Part shown: in pieces, positions 1 through 7,614 of the stretch | How the letters are laid out: every line of letters starts with the position of its first letter | Position numbering within the stretch: position 1 is the first letter of the stretch | From: Sphingosinicella xenopeptidilytica | Lineage (GTDB): Bacteria; Pseudomonadota; Alphaproteobacteria; Sphingomonadales; Sphingomonadaceae | Reading direction: 5' to 3' | DNA: 64,000 nucleotides | Assembly: GCF_042676985.1 (NCBI RefSeq) | Contig: NZ_JBHTIK010000002.1 | Coordinates: 372,001-436,000 of the forward strand | Position numbers and translations under genes: made by a program | The notes under the pieces: generated by a model | Seen by the model: only the letters and a program-made list of their open reading frames with translations | What the model was told of the DNA's origin: nothing | Database searches by the model: none

Positions 1-529
1 CGCCCACCGACAGCGTGTAAAGCGCGCCGAGCGCGAGCAGCGTGATCGCGCTGCCGACGATCACCGGCAACACGGCCGCCTGCGCGTTGGCTTCATCGGG
101 ATCGGGCAGACGGATTCTGAGCAGTTCGTGGCTCGCAAGCCCATCGAAACGCAGAAGCACGGTCTTCACCGGCGCGGCGAGCATCGGCGGTTCGAACGCG
201 ATCTGCCCGCCGATCCGCCAGTGCGTTCCGTAGTTGCCGCGGCGCACGGTTTGCGAGGCGCTTCGGCCGTCGGCATACAGGAAAACCGCCGTCAGCCGCT
301 CGAAGCGCGTTTGATGAACATAGACGATCCGCGAATCGGCGGGCGCCTCGATCTTCAGCCACAGGCTGCGCTGACGATAGTCGGCGGGCTCGGCGGAACA
401 ATCGAATGCGCCCGGACTCGCCGCCGAAAGGTCCGTTACCGCATGGCAGAAGCGGGCATCCGCGCGCGCCTCACCGCCCGCTGCGGCGGCGATAAGCAAC
501 AGAAACGCAAAGGCAATTACGCGGTACAT
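1..529 (-). CDS. 7TMR-DISM-type membrane sensor, N-terminal part (cut by window edge)
   Basis: The reading frame starts at the ATG at 529 and runs off the left edge after 176 codons. It begins with a signal peptide (MYRVIAFAFLLLIAAAAGG), followed by a beta-rich extracytoplasmic region of about 120 residues with two cysteines (FCHAVTD, FDCSAEP), then the first membrane segment near residues 155-176. This layout is typical of 7TMR-DISM receptors, which in sphingomonads often end in a GGDEF diguanylate cyclase or a histidine kinase. The output domain lies outside the window, so the role in signalling is inference. The gene is divergent from argS across about 210 bases with no obvious element. 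Confidence 0.7.
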   Translation of the reverse strand, partial: MYRVIAFAFLLLIAAAAGGEARADARFCHAVTDLSAASPGAFDCSAEPADYRQRSLWLKIEAPADSRIVYVHQTRFERLTAVFLYADGRSASQTVRRGNYGTHWRIGGQIAFEPPMLAAPVKTVLLRFDGLASHELLRIRLPDPDEANAQAAVLPVIVGSAITLLALGALYTLSVG

Positions 530-739
530 AAGGACGGCGCACGCATACTCGTGGAAGGGGGCTCTTGTCAGCCCACCATGCGCCGAGGGCGATAAGAAAC
601 CGTTACGGATGAATTTCGAAATGCGCCCAGCGCCTGCGGCACGCTCCGGCCAGGAAACGGCGACGGATGCTTGGCGCGCGCGGTGAAAGCGGTGTAAGGC
701 CCCGGGCAAATCTCATCTTTGCAGATAGCAGGCCTGGTC

Positions 740-2476
740 GTGAGCACTGTTTTTGAAACTTATACGGCGGCGGTCCACGCCGCGCTCGATGCGCTGGAAG
801 CGGCGGGGACGATCCCGGCCGGGCTCGACCGCAAGGCGGTGGCACTGGAGCCCCCGCGTGATCCGTCGCACGGCGACCTCGCCACCAACGCCGCGATGGT
901 GCTCGCGAAGCCCGCGGGCAAGCCGCCGCGCGCCATCGCCGAGCCGCTGGCCGGAGAGCTTGCCAAGGCGGCGGGTGTCGCGTCCGTGGACGTTGCAGGG
1001 CCGGGCTTCATCAACATCCGCCTCGATCCCGCCGTCTGGATCGGCGAGTTGAACGCCATTCTTGCGGCGGGTGGCGAATATGGCCGCACGGGCGTGGGGA
1101 AGGGTGTTCACGTCAACGTCGAATATGTGTCGGCGAACCCCACGGGGCCGATGCACATGGGCCACTGCCGGGGCGCCGTCGTCGGCGACGCGCTCGCCGC
1201 GCTGCTCGAATTCGCGGGCCACGAGGTGACGCGCGAATATTATGTGAACGACGCGGGCGGGCAGGTGGACGTGCTCGCACGCTCGGCGCACCTGCGCTAC
1301 CGCGAGGCGCTGGGCGAGGATATCGGCGAGATTCCCGAAGGTCTCTATCCGGGTGACTATCTGAAGCCGGTCGGCGAGGCGCTCGCGGCCGAATTCGGCG
1401 ATGCTCATGTGGGCAAGCCGGAGAGCGAATGGCTGGCGCTGTTCCGCACGCGCGCCGTCGATGCCATGCTCGCGCTCATCAAGGCAGACCTTGCGCTGCT
1501 CGGCATCCACCACGATCTGTTTTCCTCGGAAGCCGAGGTGCAGGCGGCGGGCGAGGCGGACCGCGCCGAGGCCGAACTGCGCGCAAAGGGCTATGTCTAC
1601 GAAGGTGTGCTCGAACCGCCGAAGGGCGAGCTTCCCGACGACTGGGAACCGGTGGAACTGACGCTGTTCCGCTCCACCGCGTTCGGCGACGACGTCGACC
1701 GTCCGCTCAAGAAATCCGACGGCTCGTGGACGTATTTCGGCGCCGACATGGCTTACCACAAGCGCAAGGCCGAGCGTGCCGACCAGCTTATCGACATCTG
1801 GGGCGCCGACCATGCGGGTACGGTGAAGCGTATTCAGGCGGCGGTCGCGGCGCTTACCGGCGGCAAGCCGTTCGACGTGAAGCTGGTGCAGATGGTGCGC
1901 CTGTTCCGTGCGGGCGAGCCGGTGAAGATGTCGAAGCGCTCGGGCTCGTTCGTCACGCTCGCGGACGTGGTGCGCGAGGTCGGCAAGGATGTGGTGCGCT
2001 TCATGATGCTGACGCGCCGGGCTGATGCACCGCTCGACTTCGATTTCGCCAAGGTTGTCGAGCAATCGAAGGACAACCCGGTTTTCTACGTGCAATACGC
2101 GCACGCCCGTATCCATTCGCTCGCACGCCGCGCGGCGGAGGCCGGCTTTACCGTCGGCGCGCCGACGGCGGCTGATCTCGCCCGGCTCGACGAGACCGAA
2201 CTCGATCTCGTGCGGTTTGCCGCGCAGTGGCCGCGTATCGTCGAGGCGGCGGCGAACGCGCACGAGCCGCACCGCATCGCCTTCTACCTCGGCGATCTCG
2301 CCGCCGCGTTCCACGCCAACTGGAACCGGGGCAACGATGATCCTTCGAAGCGCTATCTGATCGCGGATGATCCCGGCATCACCAATGCGAGGCTGGCGCT
2401 GGCGCGTGGGCTGGGGCAGGTTATCGCAAACGGCCTCCATGTCATGGGTGTAACGCCGGTCGAGGAGATGCACTGA
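740..2476 (+). CDS. argS: Arginyl-tRNA synthetase
   Basis: Class I synthetase that charges tRNA-Arg in the cytoplasm. The N-terminal additional domain is followed by the catalytic core with the HIGH-like motif (SANPTGPMHMGH, about residue 140) and the KMSK loop as VKMSKRSG (about residue 395). The C-terminal helical anticodon-binding domain ends in MGVTPVEEMH. The length, 578 residues, is normal for the family. I prefer the GTG at 740 (VSTVFETYTAAV) over the TTG at 719, because ArgS proteins normally begin close to this helix; neither has a strong ribosome-binding site. It is one base from the next gene and probably heads the run to tatC. Confidence 0.95.
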   Translation: MSTVFETYTAAVHAALDALEAAGTIPAGLDRKAVALEPPRDPSHGDLATNAAMVLAKPAGKPPRAIAEPLAGELAKAAGVASVDVAGPGFINIRLDPAVWIGELNAILAAGGEYGRTGVGKGVHVNVEYVSANPTGPMHMGHCRGAVVGDALAALLEFAGHEVTREYYVNDAGGQVDVLARSAHLRYREALGEDIGEIPEGLYPGDYLKPVGEALAAEFGDAHVGKPESEWLALFRTRAVDAMLALIKADLALLGIHHDLFSSEAEVQAAGEADRAEAELRAKGYVYEGVLEPPKGELPDDWEPVELTLFRSTAFGDDVDRPLKKSDGSWTYFGADMAYHKRKAERADQLIDIWGADHAGTVKRIQAAVAALTGGKPFDVKLVQMVRLFRAGEPVKMSKRSGSFVTLADVVREVGKDVVRFMMLTRRADAPLDFDFAKVVEQSKDNPVFYVQYAHARIHSLARRAAEAGFTVGAPTAADLARLDETELDLVRFAAQWPRIVEAAANAHEPHRIAFYLGDLAAAFHANWNRGNDDPSKRYLIADDPGITNARLALARGLGQVIANGLHVMGVTPVEEMH

Positions 2477-2477
2477 G

Positions 2478-3395
2478 ATGGCGCGCGGTTACCGGGACGA
2501 CGAGGAAGACGAAGCGCTGCCGTGGCTCGAACCCGCGGAACCCGAGGATGAAGAGGAGAGCGGCGGGTTTCCCTACCGTGGCCTGATCATCGTGGGCGCC
2601 GCCGTCGTGGCGCTCGTTGCCGTGCTCTGGTTCGTTGCTGACTGGATCGGCGGCGGACGCACGGCCGACAACGTTGCCGCCGTGGATGAAGTCCCGCTCA
2701 TTCAGGCGCCGGAGGGGGCTTACAAGGTCCGCCCCGACAATCCCGGAGGGCTCGATGTCGATGCCGACAGCCTGACGCACTCGGTCGCCGAGGGGCAGGA
2801 TCCGGACAGCGAGATTGCGATCGACGTGATCCCCGAAGAGCCTGTGCCGGTGATTCCGGCGGCGCCCGTGCAGAGTGCGCCGGTGCCTGAGCCCGGCACG
2901 GCGGCGCGCGTGACGGTGCCGCCGCCCGCGCAGAAGGTGCTTCCTGCCGAGAAGGTGCAGCCGAAGGTGGCCGAGAAGGCCCTGCCGAAGCCGGTGGAAA
3001 AGCCGGTTGCCAAGGCCTCGGTCAAGGAAACGCCGAAGCCGGTGCAAAAGGTGGAGACGCCGAAGCCCGCGACGAAAGAGGCGCCGAAGCCGGAGCCGGC
3101 CAAGCCTGCGCCGGTGAAGGTTGCGGCCGCGAAACCCGAGCCTGCAAAGGCGGCGGGTAGCGTCACGGTCCAGCTCGGCGCGTTCAACAGCACGGCGAGC
3201 GCGGATCAGGTGTGGTCGAAGCTTTCGGGACGTGTCGGCGCGCTCGGCGGGCTTCGCAAGTCGGTGCAGCCGGTCGAAAGCGGCGGCAAGACGCTTTACC
3301 GTCTGCGCGCGGGCGGTATCGCCTCCGAAGCGCAGGCGGGCAGCGTCTGCGCGGCCGTGCAGGCGGCGGGCGAACAGTGCGTGATCGTGCGCTGA
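2478..3395 (+). CDS. SPOR-domain membrane protein
   Basis: Protein of 305 residues. The acidic cytoplasmic N-terminus (residues 1-34) precedes a single membrane segment (about 36-53, GLIIVGAAVVALVAVLW). A long periplasmic linker rich in Pro, Ala, Lys and Glu follows (about 115-225, repeated PKPVEK/PKPA units). The C-terminal SPOR domain (about 226-305) opens with VTVQLGAFNSTASAD. SPOR domains bind denuded glycan strands of peptidoglycan, so septal or cell wall localisation is expected. The start is the ATG one base after the argS stop. The repetitive linker is low complexity and is not a DNA repeat element. Confidence 0.85.
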   Translation: MARGYRDDEEDEALPWLEPAEPEDEEESGGFPYRGLIIVGAAVVALVAVLWFVADWIGGGRTADNVAAVDEVPLIQAPEGAYKVRPDNPGGLDVDADSLTHSVAEGQDPDSEIAIDVIPEEPVPVIPAAPVQSAPVPEPGTAARVTVPPPAQKVLPAEKVQPKVAEKALPKPVEKPVAKASVKETPKPVQKVETPKPATKEAPKPEPAKPAPVKVAAAKPEPAKAAGSVTVQLGAFNSTASADQVWSKLSGRVGALGGLRKSVQPVESGGKTLYRLRAGGIASEAQAGSVCAAVQAAGEQCVIVR

Positions 3396-3402
3396 GCCGC
3401 GC

Positions 3403-4410
3403 GTGACGCCGCTGCTGCTCGGCCTTTCGGGCCTGACGATCACAACCGACGAACGCGCGCTGTTCAAGGCGGCGGACCCGGCGGGTTACATCCTGTTTGC
3501 ACGCAACATCGACACGCCGGAGCAGGTGCGCGCGCTGACGGCCGACCTCCGCGCGCTTTCGGGGCGCGATGATCTGCCGATCCTGATCGATCAGGAAGGC
3601 GGGCGCGTCGCGCGGCTCGGGCCGCCGCACTGGCCGCTGTTTCCGCCCGCGCGGCGTTTCGGCGAGGTGTTCGGCATAGCGCCTGTCACTGCCATCGAGG
3701 CGGCGCGGCTCAATGCCAAGGCCATCGCCGTGACGCTCGCGGACCTCGGCATCAGCGTCGATTGCCTGCCGGTGCTCGACGTGCCTGTGCCGGGCGCGCA
3801 CGACATCATCGGTGACCGCGCCTATGCGCTCGAACCCGGTACGGTCGCCTCGCTCGGCGACGCGACGCTGCGCGGCCTTCGCGCGGGCGGTGTCGTCGGC
3901 GTGGTCAAACACATCCCGGGGCATGGGCGCGCGGCGGCGGACAGCCACCTTGAACTGCCAGTGGTGACGGCGGGCATCGCTGCGCTCGAAGCCGATTTCG
4001 CGCCGTTCCGCGCGCTCGCATCCGCGCCGATGGCGATGACCGCGCATGTGCTTTACGAAGCGCTCGACCCTGATGCCTGTGCTTCGCAATCGAAGATCGT
4101 CGTCGAACAGACGATTCGCGGCACGATCGGCTTCGACGGGCTGTTGATGGCCGACGACCTCGGCATGAGCGCACTTGGCGGTACGCTCCCGCAGCGGCTT
4201 GCGGGTGTGCTCGCGGCGGGCTGCGACCTCGCGCTCCACTGCAGCGGCGACTTCGCGGAGAACGCCCTGCTTTGCGAAACCGCGCCGCCGATGACGGCGG
4301 AGGCGCTCGACCGCCTGGCGCGCGCGATGGCGTGGGCGCAGGCCGAGGGCGAAACCGATGTCGCGACGCTTGTCGCGAGGCGGGACGCGCTGTTAGTCTC
4401 CGCCGCATGA
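3403..4410 (+). CDS. nagZ: Beta-N-acetylhexosaminidase (NagZ, GH3)
   Basis: Cytoplasmic family 3 glycoside hydrolase that removes N-acetylglucosamine from anhydro-muropeptides during peptidoglycan recycling. The frame has 335 residues and starts at a GTG. The GH3 signature KHIPGHGRAAADSHLELP is clear: its His and the neighbouring Asp form the unusual acid-base dyad of NagZ. LLMADDLGMSAL holds the catalytic nucleophile Asp. The gene lies between a SPOR protein and scpA, and its stop codon overlaps the scpA start (ATGA). Cell wall and chromosome segregation genes therefore share one transcript. Confidence 0.93.
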   Translation: MTPLLLGLSGLTITTDERALFKAADPAGYILFARNIDTPEQVRALTADLRALSGRDDLPILIDQEGGRVARLGPPHWPLFPPARRFGEVFGIAPVTAIEAARLNAKAIAVTLADLGISVDCLPVLDVPVPGAHDIIGDRAYALEPGTVASLGDATLRGLRAGGVVGVVKHIPGHGRAAADSHLELPVVTAGIAALEADFAPFRALASAPMAMTAHVLYEALDPDACASQSKIVVEQTIRGTIGFDGLLMADDLGMSALGGTLPQRLAGVLAAGCDLALHCSGDFAENALLCETAPPMTAEALDRLARAMAWAQAEGETDVATLVARRDALLVSAA

Positions 4411-5168
4411 CCGAGATCGTTTCGATCGACTTCAACGGCAACGAAAGCGAGCGCCTGAACCTCGATATCGAGGGCTGGGAAGGGCCGCTCGACGTGCTGC
4501 TGCACCTCGCGCGCGCGCAGAAGGTCGATCTGGCGCGAATCTCGATCCTCGAACTTGTCGAGCAGTATCTCGTCTTCATCGCCGACGCGAAGAAGCTGCG
4601 GCTGGAGCTTGCTGCCGACTATCTCGTGATGGCGGCATGGCTCGCCTATCTCAAGTCGTGCCTCCTGCTGCCGAAGGAGGAACAGGAAGAACCGAGCGCC
4701 GAAGAACTGGCGCTGCGCCTGCAACTCCGCCTGCAACGCCTCGATGCGATGCGCGAGGCGGGCGCGCGGTTGATGGCGCGTGACCAGATCGGGCGCGACG
4801 TCCTCATGCGCGGCGCGCCTGAGGGCGTGCGTGTGGTGAAGAACGCCTCGTGGGATTGCGAACTTTACGACCTCCTGAAGGCCTACGGCGCGATCAAGGG
4901 CCGGCAGGTGCCGCGCGAGTATGCCGTGCGCCGCCGCCCGGTGTTCTCGCTCGAAGAGGCGCTGGACCGCCTCGAATCGATGCTCGGCACCGCGCTCGAC
5001 TGGACCGTGCTGTCGAGCTTCCTGCCGGACGGCATCACCGACGACGACTTCCGCCGGTCGAGTGTCGCGAGCAGCTTCGTTGCCGCGCTCGAACTGACGC
5101 GGCTCGGCAAGACCGAGCTGTCGCAGGCGGACAGCTTCGCCCCCCTCTTTCTCAGAAAGCGCCAATGA
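4407..5168 (+). CDS. scpA: Segregation and condensation protein A
   Basis: Kleisin subunit of the SMC-ScpAB condensin, which bridges SMC heads during chromosome segregation. It has 253 residues. The N-terminal kleisin helix region contains EGPLDVLLHLARAQKVDLARISILELVEQYL, typed here in pieces: EGPLDVLLHLARAQ then KVDLARISILELVEQYL. The C-terminal winged-helix part ends LTRLGKTELSQADSFAPLFL. The ATG at 4407 overlaps the nagZ stop. A longer upstream frame exists but reads through nagZ in another frame and has no family match. The stop overlaps the scpB start. Confidence 0.93.
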   Translation: MTEIVSIDFNGNESERLNLDIEGWEGPLDVLLHLARAQKVDLARISILELVEQYLVFIADAKKLRLELAADYLVMAAWLAYLKSCLLLPKEEQEEPSAEELALRLQLRLQRLDAMREAGARLMARDQIGRDVLMRGAPEGVRVVKNASWDCELYDLLKAYGAIKGRQVPREYAVRRRPVFSLEEALDRLESMLGTALDWTVLSSFLPDGITDDDFRRSSVASSFVAALELTRLGKTELSQADSFAPLFLRKRQ

Positions 5169-5803
5169 GCGACGCGATTGACGACGATCTCCGGTTCCAG
5201 CGCATCATCGAGGCGACGCTGTTCGCTGCCGACAAGCCGCTGACGCGCGAGCAGATCGCCGAATTCCTGCCCGAAGGCACGCCGGTGCAGCCGCTGCTCG
5301 ATGCGCTTGCCGAAAGCTATGCGCCGCGCGGTATCAACCTCGTGCAGCGGGGCGGCAAGTGGCATTTCCAGACGGCGGCGGACCTCGGCGATATCCTGCG
5401 GCGCGACGAGGACCAGACGCGCAAGCTCTCGCGCGCGGCGCTCGAAACGCTGGCGATCATCGCTTACCACGAGCCGGTAACGCGCGCGCAGATCGAGGAA
5501 ATCCGGGGTGTTTCCATCTCGAAGGGCACGATCGACGTGTTGATGGAAGCGGGCTGGGTGCGCCCGGCGGGCCGCCGCGAGGTGCCGGGGCGGCCGCTGC
5601 TCTATGCGACGACGCAGGGCTTCCTTGTCCACTTCGGGCTCTCCACACGCCGCGATCTGCCGGGCCTCGCCGAGCTGAAGGCCGCGGGGCTCCTTGAACC
5701 GATCGACGCCGCGATGAACCAGCTCCAGTTCGAAAAGCCGCCCGAAACCCCGGAGGTCGACGAGACGGACGCCGAGGAAGAAATGGACGACGAGGCGCTC
5801 TAG
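5165..5803 (+). CDS. scpB: Segregation and condensation protein B
   Basis: Partner of ScpA in the SMC condensin complex. It has 212 residues with two winged-helix domains; the conserved core reads LSRAALETLAIIAYHEPVTR, then QIEEIRGVSISKGTIDVLME. The acidic C-terminal tail (EVDETDAEEEMDDEAL) is disordered and typical of alphaproteobacteria. The start ATG overlaps the scpA stop codon by four bases (ATGA), which indicates translational coupling and matches the fixed stoichiometry needed for the complex. Confidence 0.93.
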   Translation: MSDAIDDDLRFQRIIEATLFAADKPLTREQIAEFLPEGTPVQPLLDALAESYAPRGINLVQRGGKWHFQTAADLGDILRRDEDQTRKLSRAALETLAIIAYHEPVTRAQIEEIRGVSISKGTIDVLMEAGWVRPAGRREVPGRPLLYATTQGFLVHFGLSTRRDLPGLAELKAAGLLEPIDAAMNQLQFEKPPETPEVDETDAEEEMDDEAL

Positions 5804-5804
5804 G

Positions 5805-5822
5805 ATTCGCATTTTTGCGAAT
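5805..5822. other. Short perfect inverted repeat between scpB and tatA
   Basis: ATTCGCA, a four-base TTTT loop, then TGCGAAT, beginning two bases after the scpB stop. No T-run follows, so it is a poor intrinsic terminator. It could be an RNA hairpin at the operon junction or a binding site for a dimeric regulator. Confidence 0.45.
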
Positions 5823-5885
5823 GTGGGACTAGACAGAGGCGGACTCGCTGCCGATATCGCGGACGGCGGAAACGGAGTACGGACC

Positions 5886-6113
5886 ATGGGTGGTTTCAGC
5901 ATCTGGCATTGGCTGATCGTCGGCATCGTCGTCATCCTGCTGTTCGGCAAGGGCCGAATCTCGGACGTGATGGGAGACCTCGCCAAGGGCATCAAGAGCT
6001 TCAAGAAGGGGCTCGCCGAGGACGAAACGCCCGCCCAGCCGCGCCAGATCGGGCAGACTTCGCCCGATCAGACGATCCGCAGCGAAACGCCGCAGGAAAC
6101 GCCGCGTAGCTGA
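5886..6113 (+). CDS. tatA: Twin-arginine translocase subunit TatA
   Basis: Pore-forming subunit of the Tat system, which moves folded proteins across the inner membrane. It has 75 residues: a short N-terminal membrane helix (IWHWLIVGIVVILLF), the conserved FG hinge (LFGKGRIS), then an amphipathic helix (MGDLAKGIKSFKKGL) and a polar tail. It is followed by tatB and tatC, so the locus encodes the full TatABC machine. Confidence 0.95.
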   Translation: MGGFSIWHWLIVGIVVILLFGKGRISDVMGDLAKGIKSFKKGLAEDETPAQPRQIGQTSPDQTIRSETPQETPRS

Positions 6114-6136
6114 GTGTCCTCCAGCCGGACGGTTAG

Positions 6137-6466
6137 ATGTTTGACGTCGGCGCGCCCGAACTCCTTTTGATCGCGATCGTCGCGCTCCTCGTCGTGGGGC
6201 CGAAGGATTTGCCGCGCCTGCTGCGCACGGTCGGCAACTGGATGGGCAAGGCGCGCGCGACCGCGCGGCACTTCCGCACCGGTGTCGACGCCATGATCCG
6301 CGAGGCGGAGATGGAAGAAATGCAGAAGCAGTGGGAAGCGCAGAACGCCGCGATCATGAAGGCGCACCCTGCGACGCCCGAACCGCCGACACCGGCAGCG
6401 GACGCCCCCGTCGAAGACGCGCCACCTGCTGAAACGGCGCCCGATACCGGCAAGCCGCAGGCATGA
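6137..6466 (+). CDS. tatB: Twin-arginine translocase subunit TatB
   Basis: TatB forms the signal peptide receptor complex with TatC. It has 109 residues: an N-terminal membrane helix with the conserved Glu (MFDVGAPELLLIAIVALLVV), the GP hinge (VVGPKDLPRLLRTVG) and a long amphipathic helix, ending in a Pro/Ala-rich tail. The hinge GPKDLP and the longer helix separate it from TatA. Its stop overlaps the tatC start (ATGA). Confidence 0.94.
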   Translation: MFDVGAPELLLIAIVALLVVGPKDLPRLLRTVGNWMGKARATARHFRTGVDAMIREAEMEEMQKQWEAQNAAIMKAHPATPEPPTPAADAPVEDAPPAETAPDTGKPQA

Positions 6467-7239
6467 GAGACATCGACGACAGCAAAGCCCCGCTGCTTGA
6501 TCACCTGATCGAGCTGCGCCAGCGCCTGCTTTACTGCGTCATCGCGCTCATGCTCGCGTTCGGTGTCTGCTTCACGTTCGCGGACGACATTTTCGCCTTC
6601 CTCGTGCAGCCGCTGGTGAAGGCGAAGGCCTCGCAGCTCATCTACACGAAGCTCTACGAAGCGTTTTTCGTGGAGATCAAGGTGGCGCTGTTCGCGGCCT
6701 TCCTGATCGCGTTTCCGATCATCGCGAACCAGATCTGGCTGTTCATCGCTCCGGGGCTTTACCGGGCGGAGAAGCGGGCGTTTCTGCCCTTCCTGATCGC
6801 CACGCCGATCCTTTTCACTATGGGCGCGGCGCTTGCCTACTACGTGGTGATGCCCACGGTCTTCACCTTCCTGCTGGGTTTCCAGACGACGGAGGCGGGC
6901 ATTCCTCAGCAGGCATTGCCCGCGATGGACGATTATCTGTCGTTCGTGATGGGGCTGATCTTCGCGTTCGGCTTCTGCTTCCTGCTGCCGGTGCTGCTGA
7001 TGCTGCTGGCGCGTGCGGGAATCGTGAATGTCGCGCAGCTTCGCGCGTTCCGCCGGTATGCGATCGTCGGGGCCTTCGTGGTCGCCGCGGTATTGACGCC
7101 GCCAGACGTGATTTCGCAGCTGCTGCTCGCGATCCCGCTGATGGTTCTTTACGAGGCGGGCATCATCGGCATTGTTCTCACCGATCGCCGCGCCGCGCGA
7201 CTTGCGTCGTCCGAGGAAGTCGGGGACGCCGCGGAATAG
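6463..7239 (+). CDS. tatC: Twin-arginine translocase subunit TatC
   Basis: Polytopic core of the Tat translocase that recognises the twin-arginine signal. It has 258 residues with six predicted membrane helices. The N-terminal signature LLDHLIELRQRLLYCVIAL and the conserved segment FWxFIAPGLYRAEKR-like (QIWLFIAPGLYRAEKRAF) are present. It is the last gene of the run that starts at argS; the convergent entericidin gene follows 25 bases downstream. Confidence 0.95.
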   Translation: MRDIDDSKAPLLDHLIELRQRLLYCVIALMLAFGVCFTFADDIFAFLVQPLVKAKASQLIYTKLYEAFFVEIKVALFAAFLIAFPIIANQIWLFIAPGLYRAEKRAFLPFLIATPILFTMGAALAYYVVMPTVFTFLLGFQTTEAGIPQQALPAMDDYLSFVMGLIFAFGFCFLLPVLLMLLARAGIVNVAQLRAFRRYAIVGAFVVAAVLTPPDVISQLLLAIPLMVLYEAGIIGIVLTDRRAARLASSEEVGDAAE

Positions 7240-7264
7240 CCGCGCCCCCGTCTCCATTCCAACC

Positions 7265-7396
7265 TTAGTTGGCCGCGTCCTCGACCGTTTCACCGGCCGA
7301 TTTCACATCCTTGCCGACGCCTTCGACCGTGTTGCAGGCGGTGATGGCCAGCAGGGCCATGATAACTGCGAGTTTCGTACCCGTTTTCGTGCGCAT
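7265..7396 (-). CDS. Entericidin A/B family small lipoprotein
   Basis: Peptide of 43 residues starting MRTKTGTKLAVIMALLA with a lipobox ITAC (Cys21), then CNTVEGVGKDVKSAGETVED, the classic entericidin pattern. The mature part is about 23 residues on a lipid anchor. An ATG two codons upstream (7402) is possible, but a GGAG site lies 7 bases from the ATG at 7396 and only one base from the other, so I choose 7396. In other bacteria entericidins are linked to stationary phase and stress. Here an EcfG-like promoter lies upstream, and the gene borders the general stress locus. Confidence 0.85.
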   Translation of the reverse strand: MRTKTGTKLAVIMALLAITACNTVEGVGKDVKSAGETVEDAAN

Positions 7397-7426
7397 GTTC
7401 ATTCTCCAGACAAACTGCCCATCAAA

Positions 7427-7451
7427 AACGGTCGTGGCCTCAATAGGTTTC
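7427..7451 (-). promoter_or_regulatory. EcfG-like promoter for the entericidin gene
   Basis: On the minus strand GAAAC, 16 bases, CGTT. The EcfG consensus is GGAAC, 16-17 bases, CGTT, so there is one mismatch in the -35 box. The same variant (GAAAC, 16, CGTT) occurs before phyR in this window, which raises confidence. The -10 element is about 30 bases from the entericidin start codon. Confidence 0.5.
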
Positions 7452-7485
7452 ATCGAACCGTTCCGGGGGCAGCACAGAAAAGAAA

Positions 7486-7525
7486 AGAGCCCGATGCCGG
7501 CGGGGGGAGCAGGCAACCGGGCTCT
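7486..7525 (-). terminator. Terminator downstream of the phyP-like gene
   Basis: On the minus strand AGAGCCCG and CGGGCTCT form an 8-base stem around a 24-base loop that itself contains a GCC/GGC pair. The descending arm runs into TTTTCTTTTC. It lies about 90 bases beyond the stop of the sensor gene and before the entericidin promoter, so it would insulate the two genes. Confidence 0.65.
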
Positions 7526-7614
7526 GGTGGGACAGCGAGAGCGGGGGGCAAAGTTCGCTGTCCGTGCCGCATTAACGGCGAATCGCTGGCATGGTTCCAT
7601 CGCCTGAAAGAAAT

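Noticed and set aside
713..2473. Long open frame on the strand opposite argS
   Set aside because: It mirrors argS almost exactly, is extremely rich in Arg, His and Ala, and has no family motif. Similar antisense frames face glnE (11175-13766), hppA (52757-54781) and nadE; all are consequences of high GC content.
2930..3150. Tandem repeats in the SPOR protein gene
   Set aside because: The PKP/EKP-type repetition is low-complexity protein sequence and not a DNA repeat or CRISPR array.
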